NCBI GenBank assembly: GCA_000934455.1
Contig: KN886818.1
Coordinates: 1 to 24,990, forward strand
From: Apostichopus parvimensis
Taxonomy: Eukaryota > Echinodermata > Holothuroidea > Aspidochirotida > Stichopodidae
Reading direction: 5' to 3'
DNA length: 24,990 nucleotides
In this document: in pieces, positions 21,201 to 24,990 of the stretch
Position numbering within the stretch: the first letter of the stretch is position 1
Layout of the letters: each line of letters begins with the position of its first letter
The notes under the pieces: model-generated
What the model saw: only the letters and a program-made list of their open reading frames with translations
Told to the model about the DNA's origin: nothing
The model's database searches: none
Made by a program: the position numbers and the translations under genes

Positions 21201-23995
21201 CAAAAAATTTCTGTACGCTCCGCGCCATCCCGTGGTGGCGCTCCGCTTAGATAGTGTCGGAAGCGCCCCTACAGACCATTCTCGCCCCCCTTGACCAATA
21301 CCCCTAGCTCTGCCACTGCATAGATGTATGAATAAAAGGACGTTTTTCTTTATGTTAATGAATGAGGGTAACATGATATTGTTTAAACGCTGTGAAATAT
21401 TTTCACAAAGCAAGAGTCATCTAGTATAAATCACAGAGAAAATGGTCAATTTTGTGACCACTTGAGATAGCACTATTTGAGATAACATGTTGACCCCTTG
21501 AATAACCGAGGGTTAAAACTGATAAGAGCGGTTTGAGTTCAGTTTAAAGCAAGACCAACAAACTCTCTAAAGCAGATTCATTTCCTGGACAACTGTATGT
21601 TAAGTTGAAGCCTTATAGAGCCCATTCAAGAAACTAAACTGAACTGAAATTGACAAAACTATGTTCAACAAATGGAAAATCATAGCATTGGAGAATTCAC
21701 AGATTAATTGTAGCTTGAATTTTGGAGTTATAATCATGTGTCAAAGGCTTTCAGACTTTGACACCTGTTGACCTCATGTGACCTTTGACTTATACCAATT
21801 TCAAAAGGATTCTTGAACTCACCAAATTGGATCTATATATTATGTATGAAGTTCAAGAAAGATGTACTTCTTTAGTTCTCATGTTTACAAGATTTTCTTA
21901 TTCTGCCGCAAATGACCTTTGACCTCCACCGATTTCAATAGGGTTCTTGCACTCACCAAGCTGGCCCTGCATACCATGTAATGGAGTTCAACAAAGATGC
22001 AATCTTTGAGTTATCATGTTTACAAAGTTTTCAGACTTTGACCTCTGTTGACCCCAAATGACCTTTCAACTTCACAGAAAACAATAGATTTCTTGTCTTT
22101 AATAGGACGGATCCATTTACCAAGAATGAAGTTAATCCACCGTAAATTGTTTGGAGTTGCGGCGTTTACAAGCATGTGTCACATACACACTTACACATAG
22201 GCACACCCACCCACACAGTGTGCAGTAAAATGCAAACTTGTTCAAGTGAAGATGAGTGACCATTATTCCTCTTTCTCTATAATCATTGGGAACAATACCG
22301 ATGATGGACCCTCAAGCGCCACAACATATCACATCATAACTTAGGGAGTTTAATTTATCTTAATTTATCTTTAATTAATCATAATTTAGGGAGTGTTAGC
22401 TCAGTGGTTAACACCGATGCCTTTCAATCATAAGGTCCCGAATTTGAGTCACTCCAAGATTAATGTATGTCATCCAGTTAAAGAGTTGTTGACAAATTAA
22501 CAATTCATAATCATGGACGTTAAAATATGAATCTAAGAGACTGACTTCGATTAGCTTGCGGCTTTGATAAGCCAATGATGACTTCTTCGCGAGTTCCTGC
22601 TTGCAGGAGGTTCTAAAATACAATACAATACATACATATTGTACACTGTACACGACACGTTTAACCCAAGGACCAATGCGGCAGGCATTCATGCCTGCCT
22701 GATTGGACTGTTTCCAAGCCCCTTTTGCAAGCATACCACAAGCTATTGAACAGAAATAATTGACTTGGAAAAACATCAAAATGAACCCAAAAAGCAGGTA
22801 AATGTGTTAACGTAGCCGGAAGCTGGAATTGTTTGTACAATTCCCCATCTACTACTGTACAAACCTAAATAAAAATTTACAGCAGGCTGTATCGGATTAC
22901 AAATAGATTAATGTCGTACAAAATGATATGTAAATTACTAGAACTGACTGACCCATTTGACTGAGAAATTTACTCGAAATTGGTATGAAAGCTGAGTAAA
23001 GTTTTGCTGAATGATCTGTTCGAGAAACAGCGGCTTTTTTGTGAACTCTGCCTCTAGTCTGCATTATTAAACATACTGTTTCTCGGAGAGATGAGGATGG
23101 ATTGCATCTTGAAATATTTAGGCTGGACAAACAGCCTCTGAGAAGATCATGACCTACGATCCGTACAAGGTGAACCCCTATGGATACTAATTGCAGGAGA
23201 CCAAGTGAAATTGGATTCACAAATTAAGTTTCAAAATAGTTTTATCTCACGGAAATGTCTAGGAGCACAGTCGTGATGACATAACCCATAAGGTTACTGT
23301 TATGATATGCTTGAAGACAAATGGTAAAGTGGTTACATGTATAATGAAATTCTGCTCATGATAATCTGCACTCTATGACCATAACCTGCTTATCGTTTAA
23401 ATCAATTGTGAAACATACTTCAATGTATGTAGTAAAAAATATGACATGACAAACATGGATAATTTTCAGAGTAAGAACGGGCAGTTTTCTCGCATATGTT
23501 CAGCTCTGATGTAAATGGGAATTGGAGATCAATTGCAAATCTCTGGTAGTTGATCTTGTATCATGACAAAATTTGAACCAATAGGAAAAATTTGAATCAA
23601 AGAAACACTTGTAACTAAGAGTGCTCTCACAATAGATCTCGAGCAGGGGATCTGATCCTCTGCTTTGTACTCATATCTTTCAGCTAGTACTCTCCATACA
23701 TTTACATAGCAATGAATTTCCATCAAGATACATCTAATAAATTGACTGAAGGTCAAAAGTAGTATATACCTCAGCCAATAAAATAAAGAAATGCACTTAC
23801 TTAAATGATTTCAGGCCGGACTTTTTGAAGCGAAATTGAGCGTTGAATGAAAATGGACTCAATGTGAATCGTAAACTAGTGCTGTTCTTATTATCTTCTA
23901 TGGATAATAACTTCATTTCTCCATCGGTTGGAACACCAGAAGTCTCAGGAAATTGGTATTTAACTTGCATCAAGAAAGTAAAACTTGTTGGAAAT
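155..23995 (-). CDS. Fibrillar-type collagen alpha chain with N-terminal TSPN domain (partial, multi-exon)
   Basis: The product is an extracellular matrix collagen chain, expected to trimerise into a triple helix after secretion. About 20 exons can be read on the minus strand. Three encode a TSPN/laminin-G-like domain; 17 encode about 465 residues of Gly-X-Y repeat. The helix exons measure 45, 54, 99, 102, 108 or 153 bp (one is 51), have GT-AG borders and sit in phase 0, a plan typical of fibrillar collagens. FACIT collagens also carry TSPN, but their helices are broken by longer non-collagenous stretches and their exon sizes are less regular. TSPN plus a long helix with small imperfections fits the type V/XI (clade B) or type XXIV/XXVII (clade C) groups; the short breaks lean to clade C, but this is not settled. 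The signal peptide exon, the remaining helix and any C-propeptide are outside the window. A long variable region after TSPN, usual in these families, was not found. Confidence 0.93.
572..803. repeat. 58-bp tandem repeat, four copies
   Basis: Copies start at 572, 630, 688 and 746, each beginning CAGATATCTCTACTA and containing GACTGCCCAGTGATACAA. They differ at only a few positions, so amplification is recent. The array ends about 33 bp from the exon at 837-890, in the intron between the last two visible exons. Confidence 0.92.
837..890 (-). CDS. Collagen triple-helix exon (54 bp)
   Basis: Six perfect triplets from GSTGPHG to GMMGDP; Met-rich (GMSGMMG). Acceptor cttctttcag, donor GTGAGT. Confidence 0.93.
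891..1518. other. Intron with nothing recognised
   Basis: AT-rich intron of the collagen gene between the exons at 1519-1671 and 837-890. A short G-rich stretch (GTGTGTGGCGGGGGGG) lies near 1447-1466. I see no exon-like Gly-X-Y periodicity. Confidence 0.6.
1519..1671 (-). CDS. Collagen triple-helix exon (153 bp)
   Basis: Seventeen perfect triplets from [10 protein letters not shown] to GTKGSI, with several hydrophobic X positions (GIP, GIA, GYP, GFG). At 153 bp it equals 54+99 or 108+45, which suggests fusion of two ancestral exons by intron loss. Acceptor atttaaacag, donor GTGAGT. Confidence 0.93.
1758..2530. repeat. Diverged tandem array of about 270-290-bp units rich in TGACCTTTGACC
   Basis: Three related units start at about 1758, 2026 and 2318, each opening TCTACATAT followed by a GTGG-TTTAATG-like block. 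Further on each has a shared segment of the type ATGGTCAGGCACCTACC then AAGTTTGAAC and GGAGGAGTTC. TGACCTTTGACC-type motifs occur between them. The units have diverged by substitutions and indels. It is intronic with no open frame. Confidence 0.75.
2540..3742. other. Intron remainder, with a possible worn hAT-like terminus
   Basis: This AT-rich intron stretch contains, at about 3070-3165, the series TTGGCGACC, TTGGCAACCC and GGGTTGCGACCCCCAC. Read on the minus strand this recalls the GGGTCGCGACCCC-type ends of many hAT transposons. No clear partner end or target duplication was found. A CACCAACAAA-type simple repeat lies at about 3486-3540. Confidence 0.35.
3743..3793 (-). CDS. Collagen triple-helix exon (51 bp) with GLSIKG break
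   Basis: This exon has 17 codons, one short of the usual 18: [12 protein letters not shown], then GLSIK. The following exon (from 1671) begins with Gly, so the chain reads G-L-S-I-K-G with four residues between glycines. Acceptor ttttttccaag, donor GTGAGT. The borders are clear, so the missing codon is a property of the exon rather than a misplaced splice site. Confidence 0.88.
3794..4261. other. Intron with nothing recognised
   Basis: AT-rich intron between the 99-bp exon at 4262-4360 and the 51-bp exon at 3743-3793. Only A and T homopolymers stand out. Confidence 0.6.
4262..4360 (-). CDS. Collagen triple-helix exon (99 bp)
   Basis: Eleven perfect triplets from GNRGGRG to GLTGLP. Acceptor tactttttgag, donor GTGAGT. 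Confidence 0.93.
4361..4835. other. Intron with G-rich tract
   Basis: Intron with a G tract near 4622-4650 (two long G runs separated by one A), which could form a G-quadruplex on the plus strand. Otherwise nothing is recognised. Confidence 0.55.
4836..4889 (-). CDS. Collagen triple-helix exon (54 bp)
   Basis: Six perfect triplets, [10 protein letters not shown] to GPQGER. Two GxxGER hexapeptides occur in one 18-residue exon. Acceptor cttgtctgttgcag, donor GTAAGT. Confidence 0.93.
4890..5470. other. Intron with G-rich tract
   Basis: Intron holding a run of about 14 G near 5407-5420 followed by GGGGG near 5427. I see no other element. Confidence 0.55.
5471..5578 (-). CDS. Collagen triple-helix exon (108 bp)
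   Basis: Twelve perfect triplets from GMTGNSG to GRRGRQ, with the acidic run [13 protein letters not shown]. Acceptor aattttgcag, donor GTGAAA (weaker than most). Confidence 0.93.
5579..5961. other. Intron with nothing recognised
   Basis: AT-rich intron between the exons at 5962-6060 and 5471-5578. No repeat or frame was supported. Confidence 0.55.
5962..6060 (-). CDS. Collagen triple-helix exon (99 bp)
   Basis: Eleven perfect triplets from GRNGIFG through GEKGEEG to GIVGLT, with a charged Lys/Glu-rich centre. Its opening (GRNG) matches the upstream 99-bp exon. Acceptor ctttctcag, donor GTAAGT. Confidence 0.93.
6061..6798. other. Intron with nothing recognised
   Basis: AT-rich intron. A short direct repeat (ATACAGTTAAACATTAG) sits next to itself at about 6095-6135. 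Nothing else is recognised. Confidence 0.55.
6799..6897 (-). CDS. Collagen triple-helix exon (99 bp)
   Basis: Eleven perfect triplets from GRNGTDG to GPPGAT. It contains an N-glycosylation sequon (NGT) and a GLQGER hexapeptide. Acceptor cttgttttcag, donor GTCAGT. Confidence 0.93.
6898..7497. other. Intron with nothing recognised
   Basis: AT-rich intron between the exons at 7498-7551 and 6799-6897. No repeat or coding signal was supported. Confidence 0.55.
7498..7551 (-). CDS. Collagen triple-helix exon (54 bp)
   Basis: Six perfect triplets from GEPGDQG to GFSGFP. Acceptor tcatattcag, donor GTAAGT. Confidence 0.93.
7581..8350. repeat. 35-bp minisatellite, about 22 copies
   Basis: Unit starts at 7602, 7637 and 7672 show a 35-bp period. 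Two variants recur: GACAATGAACATAAGTCAC and GACAGTGAATGTAAGTCAC, each followed by an ACAATCATCTTCTT-like tail. They alternate over parts of the array, giving a 70-bp or longer higher-order pattern. Each unit has an AAGTCAC core; a few read ATGAGTCAC, an AP-1-like heptamer. The array lies in the intron immediately after the 99-bp exon at 9157. Confidence 0.92.
8351..9089. other. Intron with nothing recognised
   Basis: Unique-looking AT-rich intron between the 35-bp minisatellite and the 28-bp duplication. No element or exon was supported. Confidence 0.5.
9090..9145. repeat. Perfect 28-bp tandem duplication next to a splice donor
   Basis: Two identical 28-bp units (9090-9117 and 9118-9145), each starting GTTAACTATATCC. 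They end 11 bp before the exon border at 9157, so on the gene strand they begin just inside the intron. Confidence 0.93.
9157..9255 (-). CDS. Collagen triple-helix exon (99 bp)
   Basis: Eleven perfect triplets starting [13 protein letters not shown] and ending GLRGPL, with a rare Trp in GEW and a Met-rich patch GFMGMRG. Acceptor cgactccag, donor GTGAGT. Confidence 0.93.
9563..9830 (+). mobile_element. tRNA-derived SINE, family A, copy 1
   Basis: The head (TTTGAGTGGATAAAGGC, then GTGGGTTCAAGCC) resembles the A and B boxes of a Ser/Leu-type tRNA gene. The body aligns with 14598-14878: GGTTTATTTCATCCA matches GGTTTTTCATCCA, and the tail with TAACTGCC is shared. It is diverged, and antisense to the collagen. 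Confidence 0.7.
10074..10118 (-). CDS. Collagen triple-helix exon (45 bp)
   Basis: Five perfect triplets, [15 protein letters not shown]. The 45-bp size is the known 54-minus-9 variant of fibrillar collagen exons. Acceptor atttgcgtag, donor GTAAGT. Confidence 0.92.
10119..10832. other. Intron with nothing recognised
   Basis: Stretch between the 45-bp exon and the 478-bp transposon. A CT-rich tract (CTCTCTCTCTCTCT) lies near 10419-10440. Nothing coding was supported. Confidence 0.5.
10840..11317. mobile_element. 478-bp non-autonomous DNA transposon (MITE)
   Basis: It is flanked by the direct repeat TCTAGGA (10833-10839 and 11318-11324), a 7-bp target duplication. The ends are 13-bp imperfect inverted repeats: CCCCTGTCACACG at the left and, read inward, CCACGGTCACACG at the right. 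Inside are four CGTGTGACCG motifs (10888, 11007, 11227, 11305) and palindromes such as ATGGTCCGACCAT (10874-10886). It encodes no transposase. A 7-8 bp duplication suggests a hAT-like source. Confidence 0.75.
11387..11488 (-). CDS. Collagen triple-helix exon (102 bp) with GRPSHVRG break
   Basis: The exon encodes 34 residues, one codon more than the usual 99 bp. It reads GEK GSA, then G-R-P-S-H-V-R-G, then perfect triplets to GPQ. Seven residues (GRPSHVR) occupy the space of two triplets, so one codon is added and one Gly is missing. Acceptor ctttttcgcag, donor GTAGAG. GC content is higher than in the neighbouring exons. Confidence 0.9.
11827..11880 (-). CDS. Collagen triple-helix exon (54 bp)
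   Basis: Six perfect triplets from GKRGIRG to GEPGAD. Acceptor cttattcctcag, donor GTAAGT. It resembles the preceding exon at its start (GKRG), as expected of an architecture built by duplication. Confidence 0.93.
11881..12185. other. Intron with nothing recognised
   Basis: AT-rich intron upstream of the 36-bp minisatellite. No element was supported. Confidence 0.5.
12186..12790. repeat. 36-bp minisatellite containing an assembly gap
   Basis: Units of about 36 bp read ACCAATACAAATGCATGGAC then AGACACACATGCACAT and can be followed on both sides of the N run. The open frames across it are artefacts of the repeat and the N positions. Confidence 0.9.
12279..12637. other. Assembly gap (359 N)
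   Basis: A run of 359 N interrupts the 36-bp minisatellite, most likely because the array could not be assembled. Its true length is unknown. Confidence 0.98.
12791..13308. other. Intron with nothing recognised
   Basis: AT-rich intron between the minisatellite and the 54-bp exon at 13309-13362. No element was supported. Confidence 0.5.
13309..13362 (-). CDS. Collagen triple-helix exon (54 bp)
   Basis: Six perfect triplets with a very basic character, starting [10 protein letters not shown] and ending GEKGNR. Acceptor ctgtccgcag, donor GTGAGT, complete Gly codon first. Confidence 0.93.
13489..13622. repeat. Diverged tandem duplication of about 69 bp
   Basis: Two units start CCCTGAGGTG at about 13489 and 13558 and share ACTTAATTGG followed by AATGAAGA/AGTGAAGA. 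They are followed at about 13623-13642 by a (GCTA)n run. Confidence 0.7.
13643..14396. other. Intron with nothing recognised
   Basis: Intron between the (GCTA)n run and the 108-bp exon at 14397-14504. I see no exon or mobile element. Confidence 0.5.
14397..14504 (-). CDS. Collagen triple-helix exon (108 bp) with GVTPLG break
   Basis: The exon opens with ATG, completing the Gly-Asp-Met triplet from the previous exon. The protein then reads G-V-T-P-L-G-P-K, an interruption with four residues between glycines, and returns to perfect Gly-X-Y ([12 protein letters not shown], ending GPT GPQ). Acceptor ttaaattag, donor GTAGGT. The break may mark a division between a short N-terminal helix and the main helix. 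Confidence 0.92.
14598..14878 (+). mobile_element. tRNA-derived SINE, family A, copy 2
   Basis: It begins GGTGGAGTGGCCGAGTGG, a clear polymerase III A box of a Ser/Leu-type tRNA, and a worn B box lies near 14660-14676. The non-tRNA body aligns with 9563-9830. It lies in the intron between the first two helix exons, antisense to the gene. Confidence 0.75.
15207..15314 (-). CDS. Collagen exon: start of the triple helix (108 bp)
   Basis: The exon begins with non-collagenous NITT, which contains an N-glycosylation sequon, then switches to Gly-X-Y with [15 protein letters not shown] and ends GRK GD. It contains 32 helix residues. The last triplet is cut after two codons (Gly-Asp), and the next exon supplies the third (Met). 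Acceptor ctttccttag, donor GTAAGT. The GPPGER hexapeptide has the GxxGER form seen in integrin-binding collagen motifs; binding is inference only. Confidence 0.92.
15506..15570 (+). mobile_element. Possible single terminus of a hAT-like transposon
   Basis: CAGGGCTTCTCGATAGGTGG then AAACCGGGCCGTATCCAGCCCC resembles the CAGGGGTTCTCAACCGGTGG-type ends known from hAT elements. No matching inverted end or target duplication was found, so it may be a fragment or a chance match. Confidence 0.3.
15830..15955 (-). CDS. Candidate linker exon between TSPN and triple helix (contested)
   Basis: On the minus strand this 126-bp segment is open, is flanked by a good acceptor (cttgtttcag) and a near-consensus donor (GAA then GTGAGTAT), and joins in phase 0 to both neighbouring exons. 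It would encode 42 residues including [11 protein letters not shown] and HSVYE. Against it, the peptide is strongly hydrophobic in the middle ([15 protein letters not shown]), unlike acidic collagen variable regions. Its codons also lie exactly opposite a hydrophilic, coding-like plus-strand frame, which would create such a peptide as a shadow. The TSPN exon can splice directly to the helix exon at 15314 without it. Confidence 0.35.
15857..16133 (+). CDS. Unrecognised coding-like exon on the plus strand (nested antisense gene or fragment)
   Basis: A plus-strand frame is open from 15788 to 16255. A strong acceptor (tgcattccttgcag) precedes 15857. From there the protein is hydrophilic and helix-like, for example [19 protein letters not shown] and IRECRGF, with varied synonymous codons, as in real coding DNA. 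The frame turns to G-rich low complexity after about 16111. A GTAAAT donor after 16111 ends in phase 0, while a GTGAAG donor after 16133 gives the phase that fits the next segment. I do not recognise the protein. It lies in the intron between TSPN and the helix, antisense to the collagen. It could be the 3' part of a nested gene, a duplicated gene fragment, or a chance frame. No upstream exon or promoter was identified. Confidence 0.4.
16334..16536 (+). CDS. Unrecognised terminal coding-like exon on the plus strand
   Basis: After an acceptor (ttttaattacag) the frame is open for 66 residues to a TAA at 16534-16536. Sample peptides are [36 protein letters not shown] and [11 protein letters not shown]. 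It is basic and coiled-coil-like, with little low complexity. The first two bases must complete a split codon, which the donor after 16133 satisfies (G plus AA gives Glu). An AATAAA follows about 130 bp after the stop. I read it as the last exon of the same plus-strand gene or fragment as 15857-16133. No family is recognised. Confidence 0.4.
16667..16672 (+). promoter_or_regulatory. Possible polyadenylation signal of the plus-strand gene
   Basis: A canonical AATAAA lies 131 bp after the TAA at 16534-16536. A second AATAAA follows near 16952. The motif is common by chance in AT-rich DNA, so its value rests on the coding-like segments before it. Confidence 0.3.
17364..17438. repeat. G homopolymers around a GGGGGGCTGCAGCCCCCC palindrome
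   Basis: A run of 25 G (17364-17388) leads into CTGCAGCCCCCC, forming a perfect inverted repeat, and a second run of 14 G follows at 17425-17438. It could fold as a hairpin or G-quadruplex, and exact lengths are prone to sequencing error. Confidence 0.85.
17985..18077 (-). CDS. Collagen exon: C-terminal end of TSPN domain
   Basis: This 93-bp phase-0 exon encodes 31 residues and starts [12 protein letters not shown], the final beta strand of TSPN. It continues through [10 protein letters not shown], whose two cysteines are in the place of the disulphide cysteines that close collagen TSPN domains, and ends VPPYAPP. The acceptor is gttccatag. The donor, GTATGG, is the weakest in the gene, so the 3' edge could shift slightly. 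The frame meets a TAG 27 bases beyond this donor, so the exon cannot extend much further. Confidence 0.85.
18078..18924. other. Intron with TGACC half-site cluster
   Basis: Intron between the last two TSPN exons. At about 18785-18825 it contains several TGACC(T) half-sites in quick succession, including TGACCTTTGACCT at 18794-18806. The rest is unremarkable AT-rich sequence. Confidence 0.6.
18925..19120 (-). CDS. Collagen exon: TSPN domain core
   Basis: This 196-bp exon has acceptor tttcag and donor GTAAGA. It encodes 65 whole residues after the split Lys codon. The core [20 protein letters not shown] followed by DCKHIGT is the hallmark TSPN/LamG segment (Asp-x-x-Trp-His-Lys-hydrophobic, then x-Asp-Cys). 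LKIGGPMEG matches the later x-x-Gly strand. NAS is a second N-glycosylation sequon. It ends in a complete codon, in phase with the exon at 18077. Confidence 0.92.
19545..19665 (-). mobile_element. tRNA-like element split by a TA/TATG microsatellite
   Basis: On the minus strand GTTGGCTCAACTGGCTAAAGC (about 19631-19651) looks like a tRNA D-arm/A box. AGTTTCGAATCCCGG (about 19549-19563) looks like a T-arm/B box. An alternating TA/ATGTATA tract occupies the space between them, where an anticodon arm would be. I read it as a SINE head with an internal microsatellite expansion, not a functional tRNA gene. Confidence 0.5.
20554..20800 (+). mobile_element. tRNA-derived SINE, family B, copy 1
   Basis: The head GGGAGTGTTAGCTCAGTGG is an intact A-box region, and its 5' GGGAGTG can pair with CACTCC at the end of the tRNA part, like an acceptor stem. 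The body closely matches 22389-22640 and ends in a CATA-type simple tail. The tRNA part is about 64 nt, too short for a working tRNA. It lies in the large TSPN intron, antisense to the gene. Confidence 0.85.
20963..21318. mobile_element. 356-bp hAT-like MITE with perfect 8-bp target duplication
   Basis: It is flanked on both sides by CATAGATG (20955-20962 and 21319-21326). The ends are inverted repeats: CAGTGGCGGAGC at the left and, read inward, CAGTGGCAGAGC at the right. CAGTGGCGG-type ends and 8-bp duplications are standard for hAT transposons. It has no transposase; the short frames inside are not genes. Confidence 0.92.
21720..22110. repeat. Tandem TGACCTTTGACC-rich repeat, about 2.5 units of about 135 bp
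   Basis: Units share CAGACTTTGAC, CTGTTGACC, TGACCTTTGAC, a TTCTTG-ACTCACCAA block and ATGTTTACAA. Repeats start near 21752, 21889 and 22030. DR1-like motifs fall at 21779-21791 and 21913-21925. It is related in motif content, but not clearly in full sequence, to 1758-2530. Confidence 0.7.
22389..22640 (+). mobile_element. tRNA-derived SINE, family B, copy 2
   Basis: It starts GGGAGTGTTAGCTCAGTGG and keeps a fuller tRNA-like part (about 68 nt) than copy 1, with a CCTT/AAGG anticodon-stem remnant and GAGTCACTCC closing the acceptor. The body is nearly the same as copy 1 and the tail is an AATAC/CATA simple repeat. Confidence 0.87.
22641..23800. other. Intron with nothing firmly recognised
   Basis: Rest of the large intron between the first two visible TSPN exons. 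A 107-residue minus-strand frame at 22897-23220 has no recognised motif. A short inverted repeat (GAGAAACAG / CTGTTTCTC) is present near 23020-23095. Confidence 0.45.
23801..23995 (-). CDS. Collagen exon: TSPN domain, first visible part
   Basis: This 195-bp exon starts with one base of a split codon after a T-rich acceptor ending in tttgcag, and ends with two bases (AA) before the donor GTAAGT. The protein begins [19 protein letters not shown], matching the TSPN pattern in which a Pro-x-x-Phe strand precedes the first long beta strand. It ends [17 protein letters not shown] contains an N-glycosylation sequon. The split Lys codon (AA plus A) joins exactly to the exon at 19120. The earlier part of TSPN and the signal peptide must lie to the right of the window or in unrecognised sequence. 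Confidence 0.85.
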
Positions 23996-24644
23996 CTGCA
24001 AAAAAAAAAATGGAACAACTTTTTTTGGAAGGATTTGTCACAAATGATCTATCCTTGTCATGCCATGTCTCGGATTACTCGGAAAGCCAGTGGGAATCTC
24101 TGTGTGACACAGTTAGAACTGCTGTGCTGAAGTACCACTTCCAAACTTCCTTTTTTCCCCAAAATTTTCAAAAATTTCACATTAAAGAATTTTTCTGGCG
24201 ATGCCTGTCGGACTCTATGCGTTTAACCATCTTCGTGGCATAAGTCACAGACTTCTCCACTCCATCAATGTTGCACATTTTTCCCAAGAAGGTTAATACA
24301 GTTCAGCATGTTCAGTACATTAATGCACAGATACCACAATACATACAATCTGTGTTTCTGCTGAGTGATGAATTGATGATGCCCCCCCCCCCCACACCCC
24401 ATCTGTGAGCTTCTCTTGACAATTGCGGTATTTGACATATTTTCTAAGTAATGAAATTGCTCCGCTGTTACATATTTTCATCAGACTTGACAGCAGGAGG
24501 GGTCATGTTTTGACCAAATCACCTGACAATTAAGGCACTGTACATAGCTTTAAGACTCCAAAAGTCCAAAACCAACAGGAATAATTACATGTTCCAACTG
24601 GAGACGTGCTGAGCAATTAGCCTTCCAGGCCATTTTGAGACACG
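23996..24644. other. Upstream intron with no exon seen
   Basis: Sequence upstream (gene strand) of the first visible TSPN exon. I looked for a preceding TSPN or signal-peptide exon and found none. A run of about 14 C lies near 24381-24394. Confidence 0.5.
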
Positions 24645-24990
24645 AATGGACGGATGGTGTATGGATGGATGGATGAATGGATTTATGAATGGATTCATGG
24701 ATGGATTCATGGATGCATGGATGGATTCATGGATGGATGGGTGGATGGACGGATGGATGGATTCATAGATAGATGGATGCATGGATGGATGGATTCATGG
24801 ATGGATTTGTGGATGGATGGATGAATAGATGGATGGATGGATGGGTGGATGGATGGATGGATGGATGGATGAATTCATGTGTGGATTCATGCATAGATGG
24901 ATGGATGGATGGGTGGGTGGATGGATGGATGGATGGATGGATGGATGGATGGATGGATGGATGGATGGATGGATGGATGGATGGATGGAT
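24645..24990. repeat. ATGG/GGAT microsatellite array running off the window
   Basis: Tandem ATGG units with variants such as ATTCATGG, GTGG and ATAG. They become perfect toward the right edge, where the array is still running, so its full length is not visible. The His-Pro-Ser-Ile frames across it are artefacts of the repeat. Confidence 0.97.

Noticed and set aside
21183..21413. 76-residue minus-strand frame
   Set aside because: It overlaps the end of the hAT-like MITE and is not a gene.
20554..22460. Functional tRNA genes suggested by GTTAGCTCAGTGG heads
   Set aside because: The tRNA-like parts are shortened, lack a good anticodon arm and are fused to shared SINE bodies.
22408..22779. 123-residue minus-strand frame
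   Set aside because: It runs mostly through SINE family B copy 2 in antisense, with no domain and no matching splice sites.
22897..23220. 107-residue minus-strand frame in the large intron
   Set aside because: No recognised motif and no collagen or TSPN character; it cannot be tied to the gene.
23843..24243. Two plus-strand frames of about 95 residues
   Set aside because: They are largely antisense shadows of the TSPN exon at 23801-23995, with no splice or domain support.
24585..24782. His-Pro-Ser-Ile-rich minus-strand frame
   Set aside because: It is a direct translation of the ATGG microsatellite.
1..24990. CRISPR array, operons or bacterial signals
   Set aside because: The window is intron-rich animal DNA. 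The tandem repeats have no unique spacers of regular length and there are no associated genes.

Overview
This is eukaryotic genomic DNA from an animal, probably a marine invertebrate deuterostome such as an echinoderm. The taxon is inferred, with low confidence, from the gene type and from tRNA-derived SINEs, small hAT-like elements and TGACCTTTGACC-rich repeats. Almost the whole window is one large split gene on the minus strand: a fibrillar-type collagen with a thrombospondin/laminin-G-like N-terminal domain (TSPN). Its 5' end (signal peptide and start of TSPN) lies beyond 24990, and its 3' end (rest of the triple helix and any C-propeptide) lies before position 1.

Layout in transcription order, right to left. 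Three exons (23995-23801, 19120-18925, 18077-17985) encode most of a TSPN domain and join in phase. A possible but contested linker exon (15955-15830) follows. Then 17 Gly-X-Y exons run from 15314 to 155 and encode about 465 residues. Their sizes are 108, 108, 54, 54, 102, 45, 99, 54, 99, 99, 108, 54, 99, 51, 153, 54 and 54 bp. All are multiples of three with phase-0 GT-AG junctions, and all but the first two open on a glycine codon. This is the classic 54/45-bp fibrillar collagen architecture. The chain carries three imperfections: [14 protein letters not shown] and GLSIKG.

The introns hold nearly everything else. There are minisatellites of 58 bp (572-803), 35 bp (about 7581-8350) and 36 bp (12186-12790, with a 359-base run of N inside). 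There are two tRNA-derived SINE families with two copies each, and a third tRNA-like element split by a TA repeat. Two small DNA transposons are present, one of 356 bp with a perfect 8-bp target duplication and one of 478 bp with a 7-bp duplication. Repeats carrying DR1-like motifs, long G homopolymers and an ATGG array at the right edge complete the set.

The least expected item is a coding-like reading on the plus strand in the intron between TSPN and the helix. It comprises an open segment around 15857-16133 and a second one at 16334-16536, each preceded by a good splice acceptor, and an AATAAA follows the stop. I read it as the 3' end of an unrecognised nested antisense gene or a gene fragment. 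It overlaps the candidate collagen linker exon codon for codon, so at most one of the two is likely to be real.
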